A stretch of 64,000 nt of DNA from DAOPYU01 sp942493245. GTDB taxonomy: Bacteria; Sumerlaeota; Sumerlaeia; UBA8349. The position numbers and the translations under genes are program-made. The notes under the pieces were generated by a model. It was given only the letters and a program-made list of their open reading frames with translations. It was not told where the DNA came from and did no database searches. The stretch covers positions 248,001 through 312,000 of the forward strand of contig OW818685.1 of the NCBI GenBank assembly GCA_942493245.1. Direction: 5' to 3'. How positions within the stretch are numbered: position 1 is the first letter of the stretch; each line of letters opens with the position of its first letter. This document shows positions 1 through 7,856 of this stretch, piece by piece.

Positions 1-1714
1 GAAGCGCGGGCTGCTGATCCTCGAGGACTCGGAAGAGGTCCACGAGGAGGTCGAGAAGTTCCTGAAGGTGTTCAACCGCACGGTGGACCAAGTGCTCGTG
101 CAGATCGAACTGCTCGATGTGAGTCAAAACCATTCGCTGACATATGGCACCGAAATGGGTTACAACTACAAAGGGGTATTTGCCTCCCCGACGCCCACTG
201 GAACGGGGACCGCGTCCGCTTCGTCGTTGGTGCAGTCGGCGGCGAGCGCGGCGAGCACGTTGATCGAAAGGGAGTTGTCGAATAAATTTTCGGCGGGCAG
301 TGCGGATGGGTTGACCTTGAGTTACGCGGGTCTGCATCTGGGCGGGCTTGTGACGGCTCAATTGGAAGCGGCGCTCAGCGACAACAACACGCGAGTGCTG
401 ATGCGGCCGCGTCTGCTCATCAAGAACAACGAAGAGGCCCGTATTGACTCGACGGTCGAAAACCCCATCGCCAGCACAAGCTATGGGTATAACAGTGGTT
501 ACAACAACAACACCGACGGCAATAATAACAGTTCCAATTACAATCCCTACTACGGGGGGGGCGGGATTCAACAATCCACCGTCCCCAGCGGGTTGGAGAT
601 TACGCTGATGCCGAGTATCAGCCCGACGGGGCTGATCGAAATGGAAATTTCGATCAGCAATTCTGACGCCACGCCGGTGGAAATCAACGCGGGCGCCGGG
701 ACGAACAACACGGTCACGTCCTACCGCAGAACGAAGGACGAGGTCGAGACGGTTCTGATTATTCCCGATGGCGAGACGCGTGTCATCAGCGGGATCAATC
801 GTCAGAGCAAGAGCGGAGGGGAGACGGGCATTCCGATTCTGGTCAAGATTCCGTGGCTCGGGCCACTCCTGTTTGGCAGCAAAACAGACGAAAGCAAGAA
901 GCAGGACCTGATGTTCTTCATCACGCCCACCATCGTGCGCGAGATGGCGGGGGGGGGCATCGTGGCCCTTGAATTTGATGCGGCCAGCACACAGGAGAAC
1001 GCCGATCCGGCGAACTCGCGCAGCCTCGATGAGGCGCAGGCGGACGCGGCCGCCGGGACTGGAGATGAGGCCGAGGCTGAAGTCGTCCCCGTCCCCCGGG
1101 GCGTGGAGGGAGAACCGATGGCGGAAGAAGGCCGTCCGGGCGTGTCGGAGAGCGAGGACACTTCGATCACCCTGCCGAGCCAGGAGCTGAAGCCGGACGG
1201 GGTCATCGAGCGTCGGTTCAGCGCGCCCCTGCCGCAGGAGAGAGATTTGAAGAAATCCCCCACCCCCCAGCCGGGTGAAGAGGAACAGGCTGCCGTCGCG
1301 CCCACTCCGTCCGAGGCGCTGCTCGACGGCGCCGGGTTGCTGGCCAAAGAGAAGGACGCGAACACCGAAGCGGGGGTGCGCAAAGCGCTCGGGGGCGCTG
1401 TGCCCAATCTGGCGGCGTCGCAGAAAGTGCTGGGAGCGGGGGTCAAGGAGACTATTTCGTCGAAGAAGGGGAAGGTGACCGGGGTGGAAGGGAAACCCAC
1501 ACCCGCCGGGGCGGCGACCCCGGCGCCGGGGGGCAAACCGACCCCGAAACCGGGCGCGACGCCGACTCCTGGAGCCGGCAAACCGACACCGAAAGCCACG
1601 CCGACGCCGACACCCGGCGCGACTCCGACTCCGACCCCGCCGGCTGCGGCTACCCCGCGCCCGGTTCCGACGCCCGCGCCCGTGCCGCAGCCACCGCCGC
1701 AACCGCCGCAATAA
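1..1714 (+). CDS. Secretin (GspD/PilQ-type outer-membrane channel), 5' end outside window
   Basis: The open frame is already running at base 2, so the N-terminal part lies upstream; about 570 residues are visible. The segment 'VLVQIELLDV' resembles the strand that opens the secretin core, followed by 'ALSDNNTRVLMRPRLL', a glycine/asparagine-rich loop (window residues about 155-185), 'GLEITLMPSIS' and the terminal signature 'VKIPWLGPLLFG' with 'FFITPTIVRE'. Secretins form the multimeric outer-membrane gate of type II secretion or type IV pili. After the secretin domain comes an unusual tail of about 250 residues, acidic at first and then rich in P, T, A and G with repeated 'PTP' units. The tail is probably disordered. 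Which system this secretin serves cannot be told without the upstream genes. Confidence 0.88.
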   Translation, partial: KRGLLILEDSEEVHEEVEKFLKVFNRTVDQVLVQIELLDVSQNHSLTYGTEMGYNYKGVFASPTPTGTGTASASSLVQSAASAASTLIERELSNKFSAGSADGLTLSYAGLHLGGLVTAQLEAALSDNNTRVLMRPRLLIKNNEEARIDSTVENPIASTSYGYNSGYNNNTDGNNNSSNYNPYYGGGGIQQSTVPSGLEITLMPSISPTGLIEMEISISNSDATPVEINAGAGTNNTVTSYRRTKDEVETVLIIPDGETRVISGINRQSKSGGETGIPILVKIPWLGPLLFGSKTDESKKQDLMFFITPTIVREMAGGGIVALEFDAASTQENADPANSRSLDEAQADAAAGTGDEAEAEVVPVPRGVEGEPMAEEGRPGVSESEDTSITLPSQELKPDGVIERRFSAPLPQERDLKKSPTPQPGEEEQAAVAPTPSEALLDGAGLLAKEKDANTEAGVRKALGGAVPNLAASQKVLGAGVKETISSKKGKVTGVEGKPTPAGAATPAPGGKPTPKPGATPTPGAGKPTPKATPTPTPGATPTPTPPAAATPRPVPTPAPVPQPPPQPPQ

Positions 1715-2001
1715 CCCCACTTCAGGCGATTCCGGGCGGGGACGGGGAAAACCCGTCCCCGCGTGACCGGATGGGAGTTTGGGAGTCAGTTTTCTCATCG
1801 AAATGCGACCCCGGAACCCGGGAATAGCCGTTGAAGCGGAAAGACGCTTCAACGCGAGGGGTGGAACACGCCTGCCGATTCACAGCGGGCAAATAACGAG
1901 CGTTCCCCAAGACGCATTCAACATGCTTTCCCCGGTGGAACGGCCTTTTTCATCCTGAAAAACGCTATAGAATCCTGGCGCAGCGAAACCGCAACCAAAA
2001 A

Positions 2002-2066
2002 AACCGCGAAAGACGCGAAAAGCGCGAAAAACTGATTTTTTCGTGTCTTTCGCGTTTTTCGCGGTT
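2002..2066. repeat. Imperfect inverted repeat, 'cgcgaaa' type
   Basis: The left arm reads 'aaccgcgaaagacgcgaaa' and the right arm 'tttcgcgtttttcgcggtt', with an A/T-rich centre. It belongs to the widespread family of short dispersed repeats built from 'gcgaaagacgcgaaa' units. Related 'gcaaagacgcaaag' strings occur inside the genes at 21752 and 45741. Confidence 0.7.
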
Positions 2067-2388
2067 GAATAAGGCGGTTTACGTTGTACTTGAAATTGTC
2101 GCGGCTTGCGTAGATTCTGCGAGAGAGTCATATGGAGAATTCAAGACACCCGGAAGGGGGGAGTTCCGGGGAGACAGGAAAAGACGCCGGAGGCAAGGGA
2201 GATTCGGATGGAAAGCGCCGTCGGCGCTTCAACTGCGGGTTTCAGGATGATAGGCGTTGAGGTCGCCCGGGATTGTCCGGAATCCGGAATGTCTGGGAAG
2301 TGGAAACCTGTCCTGAATAAAGGGTTGGATGCGGGGACGGGGTCGGTCCCGTCCCCGTGTCTGGCGGCGCAAATTTCCAGAAAAGGGG

Positions 2389-2417
2389 TTGACAATCGGG
2401 ATGGTTGTGAATACGGT
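2389..2417 (+). promoter_or_regulatory. Sigma70-type promoter for the lipoprotein gene at 2489
   Basis: A perfect -35 box TTGACA (2389-2394), a 17-nt spacer and a -10 box TACGGT (2412-2417). It lies about 70 bases before the start codon of the downstream gene. Confidence 0.5.
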
Positions 2418-2488
2418 CTTTGGGTGAGGATGCAGTTCTTCGCGCGTGATGACAGACACGCCCACAGTTGAAGGAGGAAATCTGGATT

Positions 2489-3244
2489 ATGTCGAGAGCT
2501 TCGGGGATGTTTTGGAAGTGCATCATGGTTTTGTGTGTGTCCGTTCTTCTGTTGACCGGATGTTCGGGCAACAGGGTCAAGTCGAACCATCTCCATGATT
2601 TCTACGACATGTTTCAGGTGGGTTTCGGGGTGACGCATGAAAGCCCGGAGAGCGGTCCGGTGCCCATCGCTTTGGGCGTGTATGCGCAGGCGACGGATTT
2701 TGTGAACCTGGGCGCGGTGAAGTTCAGCGGGCACAACTGGGAGCGTGACGGCCGTGGGGTTTTTTCCGGTCATGAACAGCACACGCGTCTGGGTCTGGGG
2801 CCGATTCAGGTTCTGCGTTTCAAGCAGGATTATGTGACGGGTAAAAAGGACTACTTCAAGACCCCCGGCACGCTGTGGGATGCGCGCATGGAAAGTCAGG
2901 AAATGCGCTGGAAAAAAGATTGGAAAAACACCCCGGCCAAGGAACTGATCTATGAGTACTGGGCCGACGAGTTGCACATTGGGTTGCCCGTGATGCACCG
3001 TGGGTATCAGTACTGGGGGCTGTTCTCGATCGAGGTCGGGATTTGCGACCCGCTGTTCACCCACTTCGGGTTTGACTTGAAGTTGGGCTTCGACCTGTCG
3101 GAAGTCAGCGACTGGGTGCTCGGGTACTTCGATATTGATTACAAGCGCGACGACCTGACGGAAGCGGAGTACCGGGAAGTGCCGATGCCGTATTCCGAGC
3201 CGGGCGCGGATCCCAACGCGACGTTTATTCCGGCCGAGGATTGA
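2489..3244 (+). CDS. Putative outer-membrane-associated lipoprotein, unknown function
   Basis: The ATG at 2489 is preceded by AAGGAGG (2471-2477). A TTG seven codons upstream is in frame but overlaps this ribosome-binding site. The 251-residue product has a lipoprotein signal peptide ending in 'LLLTGC'. The mature part begins 'HDFYDMFQVGFGV' and continues with short glycine-rich amphipathic segments, then a charged region and 'GLFSIEVGICDPLFTHFGFDLKLG'-like strands. The style recalls secreted lipoproteins in PVC bacteria that open with a 'D-[ML]-F' motif, but no domain is named with confidence. It lies upstream of the TIGR04073 gene in the same orientation, and both seem to be envelope proteins. 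Confidence 0.8.
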   Translation: MSRASGMFWKCIMVLCVSVLLLTGCSGNRVKSNHLHDFYDMFQVGFGVTHESPESGPVPIALGVYAQATDFVNLGAVKFSGHNWERDGRGVFSGHEQHTRLGLGPIQVLRFKQDYVTGKKDYFKTPGTLWDARMESQEMRWKKDWKNTPAKELIYEYWADELHIGLPVMHRGYQYWGLFSIEVGICDPLFTHFGFDLKLGFDLSEVSDWVLGYFDIDYKRDDLTEAEYREVPMPYSEPGADPNATFIPAED

Positions 3245-3409
3245 GAGAACGTCGCCGGGTGTGTGCAACGGCCGCGGCAGGCGGTCCAGAAAGCCTTGAA
3301 TTCAAAGCGGGTTGAGGTGGGAGGCGTGGGGTGCGGCGGGTCAATGCCGCTTCCAGCCGGGGTGTGAGCCGGTTCCGAGCCGCCACCGCTACTGTAGGAG
3401 AGTGAGAAC

Positions 3410-4189
3410 ATGCAACTCGTGAAAAGCGGTTTCTTTTCGTTGGCGTTGATTGCCCTGCTGGCGATGGGGGGGGCGGCGCAGGAAGCTGGGATGGCCGCGC
3501 AGGATGCGGCGCCGGGTGGATTGGTCATGGAAGCGGGGGAAACGAGCGGCCCGCTGGATCTTTCGATTCCTCCGATGGACGCGCCGGAGATGAGCGAGCC
3601 GGGTCAGGACGCTCTGGGTGGCAAAGAGGGCGCGAAAGAGGGCGAAAAATCGCCTCTGTTCAAGCGGGTGCGCAATGATAAATACCCCGACGTCAGGGGG
3701 TATGAAGTGGGTGAAAGTTACGTGTACATTCCGCCGGTGAGCAAGGGGCCGGTGAAGTACATGCCGCAGATCGAGGATGTGCGCCGTTCGATGCCGGTCA
3801 AGGAAGTGTTGCCGCGTCTGGTGCAGCCCTTGCCGGATGAGACGAAGCAGCGCATGGATCGCGACACGAAGGTGACGCGGAAACTGGCGCGCGGGTTCGC
3901 CAACACGACCTGCGGGTGGATCGAGGTTCCGCGCCAGATGAGCATGGAAATGCGCGAAACGAATCTGCTCACGGGTTTTCTGGTGGGGGGCTTCCGCGGG
4001 GTCGCTTTCACGTTCACGCGCACCGGCGTGGGCTTGGTTGAGATGCTGACGTTCTGGCAGCCGATTCCCGATAACTACGCGCCGATCATGGAGCCGGAGT
4101 TTGTGTGGGACGATTCGTGGGGCGAGCCGATTCCGGTGCTTTGCGATCCGCACAACAATTTCGACCGCGATCCGGGCCGGGTGTGGTAA
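3410..4189 (+). CDS. Exosortase system-associated protein, TIGR04073 family
   Basis: The 259-residue protein has a Sec signal peptide (residues 1-23, cleavage near 'GAA-QE'). The start codon follows AGGAGA at a good distance. The first half of the mature protein is low complexity (A, E, G, P rich). The C-terminal half, from 'KLARGFANTTCGWIEVP' through 'GFLVGGFRGVAFTFTRTGVG' to 'PDNYAPIMEPEFVWDD', matches the conserved pattern of TIGR04073, a small family found in genomes that carry exosortase/PEP-CTERM sorting. Its biochemical role is unknown. No exosortase or PEP-CTERM protein is seen in the window, so the association is by family only. A rho-independent terminator follows about 70 bases downstream. 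Confidence 0.85.
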   Translation: MQLVKSGFFSLALIALLAMGGAAQEAGMAAQDAAPGGLVMEAGETSGPLDLSIPPMDAPEMSEPGQDALGGKEGAKEGEKSPLFKRVRNDKYPDVRGYEVGESYVYIPPVSKGPVKYMPQIEDVRRSMPVKEVLPRLVQPLPDETKQRMDRDTKVTRKLARGFANTTCGWIEVPRQMSMEMRETNLLTGFLVGGFRGVAFTFTRTGVGLVEMLTFWQPIPDNYAPIMEPEFVWDDSWGEPIPVLCDPHNNFDRDPGRVW

Positions 4190-4261
4190 TCGGCGGGGTG
4201 GGCCGGGCGCTTGTGTGAAGCAGAAGCGTTGTGACGCATGGCAAGTGAAGACAGAAGATTC

Positions 4262-4306
4262 AAGACCGGATTTCGCCCAGGGCGCAAGTCCGGTCTTTCT
4301 GTTCTT
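4262..4306 (+). terminator. Rho-independent terminator after the TIGR04073 gene
   Basis: A perfect 9-bp stem, AAGACCGGA (4262-4270) with TCCGGTCTT (4289-4297), is followed by the T-rich run 'tctgttcttt'. Confidence 0.75.
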
Positions 4307-4413
4307 TCCTCCCGAAAGGGGAGCGAGGCTCGGTCGTGCGAGGGTGCGTCAAAGGGTAAACTTTGGAGGCCGGGGTTTCGGAATGAAGCCTGAGTCTGGA
4401 GGGAAAAAGGACG

Positions 4414-6234
4414 ATGAGCATCGGGATGTGTGAGGCGGAGTTCTTGAGGACGGAAAAACGCCGAATGGGGGTCTTGGCGGCGCTGGCGGGGTTGGCGCTG
4501 TGCCTGGAATTCTCGCGCGTGGCGGCGCAGGAACCATATCTTTTCCCGCACTTGTTCCCCTCTGGAAGTGAAGCGGTTCTGAGTGTGCCGGAGACGGCAT
4601 CCGCCTGGCAGGGGTTGGAGCGGGCCGGAGTGGTCGCGCTTCTGGAGCCGAAACAGGGGAGCGCAAACGCGTCGCCGTTCTGGAATGAAAAGGAACTGGG
4701 GTTTGCGTTCAACTGGGGGATGTTCTTTCGAGAGGTGGTGTCTTCGTTCGAGTTGGCGCTCTACCCGGCAAGCCCGAAGGGGGAAGGCGGCATGCGGGCG
4801 CTGGCTGTGGCTCAGATCAAGGATTTGAATCGCCTGCGTCAGATTCAGAAATACTTCGAGACGAAGATTCGAGAGCGGGCCGCTTCGCCCGAAGCGCCGG
4901 TGACGCGTTCTGTCGAGAGTGTCGGGCGGGTGGCGATTCTTGTGCTGGCGGATGTGCGAATGAGTCTGGCGCTGGTTCTGGATGTCGAAGGATCGGTTTG
5001 GGCTGTCTCGAACGACTCGAATCTGGCGCGGGATCTGGCGCGGCGTCTGGACAGAGTGAAACCGGGTTCCCGCGAGGGGAGTGTCGCGGGATTTGAAGGG
5101 GTGGCGGCGGCTTGGAAGGGCTGGCGCCGCGCGGTCCGCGAGGAGAAGGGGTGCCAGGCGTTTGTGACGCTGCGGGGTTATACGGCAGCGCAAGGAGAAA
5201 AGCGGGCCGGTTTGAGTGCGTTGCGGAATGTCCGGCCTTCGGCAATGGGGATCTGGCTGACGGAGACGGGTGCGCGGTTCGAGGCTTTTTCGCTCTACCG
5301 GGGCGCGTCCGACCCGGCTGATGCGCTCTGGCGTGAGCGGGCTCCGGCTGGGGCGCTGACCGCGCTGGCGGCGGGGGCGCCCGACGCTCTGGCGCAGGGC
5401 GGCGGCGTTCTGTTCGATTCGACGCGGCTGCGCCTGGCGCTGGCGTCGTACCTGAAAGAAATGGGGGGGGCGTTGCCCGCTCCGAGCAAGTCGGGGTTGA
5501 ACGCGGCCTCGTCGCAGATGCGCACGCAGATAGACGGGATGCTGGGGCAGTTGAGCGATTCGCGGTTGTGGGCGGAACTGGGACCGGAGTGGGGGTACGG
5601 GTTCAACCGCTTCGCCTTCACGAAGCCGGGCCAGTTCCCGACGATAGATGCGGTGGCGGCGTTTCGCACGCGGCAGCCGGCGGTGACGCAGGAGCGGATG
5701 GCGCGTTTCGAGGCGCTTCTGACGCGATGGACGACCCGGGAACCGGCGTCGGCCCCAGCCAATGCCGCGAAGAAGCCGGGCCAGGCGGGCGCGCCGGGGC
5801 CGTCTGCGTTTCAGGATCGGGGGGTGGATCTGGGAGCGGGTGGGAAGGCGACTCTGCGGTGCCTGAGCGCGCCGGGTTTGCCGCCGGGCGTGGCTCCGTC
5901 GTGGTGCCTGTTCCAGGACCATTTGTGGTTGGGACTGTCTCCGGAGGGACTCCAGGGGGCGCTGCAGCGCGCCGCGGCGGGCAACGGCATGGGAGAACTT
6001 GCCAACCTGCGCCAGATGTCGGGCGCCGAGGGTTTTCAGGAGTGCCAGTCGGTGGCGGTGGGGCGCGCGGCGCGTCCGGTGGGGGCGGTATTGCAGGTGA
6101 CTACCTCCGACCCGGGTTTCCGGATGCTTGTGCCGGCGCTGATTCCGGCACTCGAGCAGATCCGCGCGGTGTCGTGGCTTCGCAGCGGGGGCGTTGAAGG
6201 GATTCGGACGGTTGGGACCGTGCGTTTGAAATAA
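4414..6234 (+). CDS. Large secreted protein of unknown function
   Basis: A 606-residue product with a hydrophobic segment (residues 18-33) and 'VAAQ', which fits a Sec signal peptide with a long basic n-region. The ATG follows 'gggaaaaagg'; Met18 is an alternative start. The body alternates helix-like stretches ('LNRLRQIQKYFETKI') with strand-rich blocks such as 'VESVGRVAILVLADVRMSLALV', and has a proline/alanine-rich linker near residues 445-465. No catalytic motif is recognised. The pattern of repeated alpha/beta blocks resembles DUF3352-like secreted proteins, but this is only an impression. The MATE exporter gene begins 15 bases after its stop codon, so the two may be co-transcribed. Confidence 0.7.
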   Translation: MSIGMCEAEFLRTEKRRMGVLAALAGLALCLEFSRVAAQEPYLFPHLFPSGSEAVLSVPETASAWQGLERAGVVALLEPKQGSANASPFWNEKELGFAFNWGMFFREVVSSFELALYPASPKGEGGMRALAVAQIKDLNRLRQIQKYFETKIRERAASPEAPVTRSVESVGRVAILVLADVRMSLALVLDVEGSVWAVSNDSNLARDLARRLDRVKPGSREGSVAGFEGVAAAWKGWRRAVREEKGCQAFVTLRGYTAAQGEKRAGLSALRNVRPSAMGIWLTETGARFEAFSLYRGASDPADALWRERAPAGALTALAAGAPDALAQGGGVLFDSTRLRLALASYLKEMGGALPAPSKSGLNAASSQMRTQIDGMLGQLSDSRLWAELGPEWGYGFNRFAFTKPGQFPTIDAVAAFRTRQPAVTQERMARFEALLTRWTTREPASAPANAAKKPGQAGAPGPSAFQDRGVDLGAGGKATLRCLSAPGLPPGVAPSWCLFQDHLWLGLSPEGLQGALQRAAAGNGMGELANLRQMSGAEGFQECQSVAVGRAARPVGAVLQVTTSDPGFRMLVPALIPALEQIRAVSWLRSGGVEGIRTVGTVRLK

Positions 6235-6248
6235 AGCGAGAAGAAGAG

Positions 6249-7721
6249 GTGGGTGTGGTTCGGTTTTTTCAGCGTCTGACAGCGCGTTGGTCGGAACCTT
6301 CCGGGTACCGGGAGGTGTTGATCATAGCCTTGCCTCTGGTGATGAGCACCGGGTCGAACAGTGTGTTGCAGTTCATTGACCGAATGTTCCTGGCGAAGTA
6401 CAGCACGGAGGCGCTGGCCGCGGCGATGCCGGGCGGGTTGACGTCGTTTTGTTGCCTTTGTTTCTTCTTTGGGACGGCGAGCTACGCGAACACGTTTGTG
6501 GCGCAGTACCACGGGGCGGGACAACGCCAGCGGGTGGGGGCTGTGGTGTGGCAGGCGCTCTACTTTTCGCTGGCGGGGGGCGCTGTGGGGTACTTTCTGT
6601 TTCCGGCTATTGCGGTTCCGATATTTTCCTGGGCGGGGCATGAACCGGCGGTTATGGCACAGGAGGTGACGTACTTCCAGATCATGAGCCGGGGCGCGGT
6701 GTTTGTGATCTACAATGCGGCGATCGCGAGTTTCTTCAGCGGGCGGGGGAAAACCTGGCCGATTCTTTGGGTGGATCTGGCCATTACCTTCGTCAACATC
6801 GTACTGGCCTACGCATGGATTTTCGGCAAGTGGGGATTTCCGGAGCAGGGGATTGCCGGGGCGGGTCGGGCGACGGTGGTGGCGACGGCGTTCGGGTCGG
6901 TGGTGTTCACGGTGTTATTTCTGTCGAAGAAGCACCGGCGGGAGTTCGGGACGGGTTCCGGCTGGCGGTTCGATGGCACGTTGATGCGGCGATTGCTGTA
7001 CTATGGGTCTCCGGCGGGTGTCCAGCACTTTCTGGATCTGGTGGCGTTCACGTTGTTTCTTCTGATGGTGGGGCGGCTGGGAGAGGCGACGCTGGCGGCC
7101 ACCAATCTGTCTTTTCAGGTGAATCTGCTCGTGTTTCTGCCGATGCTGGGCTTCGGTATGGCGACCGCGACACTGGTGGGACGGCGCATCGGGAAGAGAA
7201 CGCCCGCAGAGGCGGCCCGGGTGACGTGGAGTACTTTCCATTTGACGTTTGCCTACATGCTGGTTTTCGCGGTTTTGTACGTGGTGGCGCCTGCGTGGTT
7301 TCTCGAACCGTTCCGCGACCCGGAGAAGGCCGACGAATTCGAAAAACTGCGCCCGATAGCGGTGGTCTTGCTGCGTTTTGTGGCGATCTATTCGGTATTC
7401 GACACGATGTCTGTGATTTTCTCGTCGGCTCTGAAGGGCGCGGGAGACACGCGGTTCGTGATGTGGTATTCCATGTCGCTGGGGTGGGCGCTGATGGTGT
7501 TGCCGTCCTGGTGGATCTGCAGCCATCCGGGGCCGAACGCGATCTTCTGGTGCTGGACGTGGTTGAGTGTGTATGTGCTTTGTCTGGGGTGTGGGTATGT
7601 GGGGCGCTTTCTTCATGGGCGTTGGCGAACGATGCGGGTCATCGAGGAAGAGGTGATCCCCGAACCCGGCGTGGAGGTGTGTGTGCCGGTGGCCGGGCTG
7701 ACCGGCGAGCGGGAAATCTGA
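6249..7721 (+). CDS. MATE family multidrug/Na+ efflux transporter
   Basis: A 490-residue polytopic membrane protein with the two-fold arrangement of about 12 helices typical of the NorM/DinF (MATE) family. Characteristic segments are 'ALPLVMSTGSNSVLQFIDRMFL' near the N-terminus, 'MPGG' with 'FFFGTASYANTFVAQYHGAG', and in the second half 'LLYYGSPAGVQHFLD', 'GFGMATATLVGRRIG' and 'SSALKGAGDTRFVM'. Family members export cationic compounds driven by Na+ or H+. The start is a GTG after the purine-rich 'agaagagg'; a second GTG two codons later is equally possible. It sits directly between the unknown secreted protein and nadE. Substrate unknown. Confidence 0.93.
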   Translation: MGVVRFFQRLTARWSEPSGYREVLIIALPLVMSTGSNSVLQFIDRMFLAKYSTEALAAAMPGGLTSFCCLCFFFGTASYANTFVAQYHGAGQRQRVGAVVWQALYFSLAGGAVGYFLFPAIAVPIFSWAGHEPAVMAQEVTYFQIMSRGAVFVIYNAAIASFFSGRGKTWPILWVDLAITFVNIVLAYAWIFGKWGFPEQGIAGAGRATVVATAFGSVVFTVLFLSKKHRREFGTGSGWRFDGTLMRRLLYYGSPAGVQHFLDLVAFTLFLLMVGRLGEATLAATNLSFQVNLLVFLPMLGFGMATATLVGRRIGKRTPAEAARVTWSTFHLTFAYMLVFAVLYVVAPAWFLEPFRDPEKADEFEKLRPIAVVLLRFVAIYSVFDTMSVIFSSALKGAGDTRFVMWYSMSLGWALMVLPSWWICSHPGPNAIFWCWTWLSVYVLCLGCGYVGRFLHGRWRTMRVIEEEVIPEPGVEVCVPVAGLTGEREI

Positions 7722-7722
7722 A

Positions 7723-7830
7723 GAAAACGGAGTGACAAGATTCAGGGGCGGACCTGTGTGTCCACCCGAGGCGATGAGAAAACGGGGTGACAAGATGTAG
7801 GGGCGGACCTGTGTGTCCGCCCACGGCAAT
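7723..7830. repeat. Two tandem 55-bp repeats with a GC hairpin, before nadE
   Basis: Two near-identical units (starting about 7723 and 7778) each read 'gaaaacgg.gtgacaagat' followed by 'ggggcggacctgtgtgtcc'. The inner 'gggcgga...tccgccc' can form a hairpin; in the first copy the right arm has one mismatch. The repeat begins within two bases of the MATE stop codon, so it may act as a processing or termination structure between the two genes. Confidence 0.75.
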
Positions 7831-7856
7831 GACAGGGTATCGGGAGGAAAACAGCG

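Larger units (their letters stand above)
1715..2488. other. 774-bp intergenic region with an inverted repeat and a promoter
   Basis: No convincing gene is seen. It holds an imperfect inverted repeat (2002-2066), a small hairpin near 2212-2230 ('aagcgccgtcggcgctt') and a sigma70-type promoter just before the next gene. The string 'caactgcgggtttcagg' at about 2229-2245 resembles the terminal repeats of the MITE-like elements found elsewhere in this window, but a matching left end is not clear. Confidence 0.5.
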
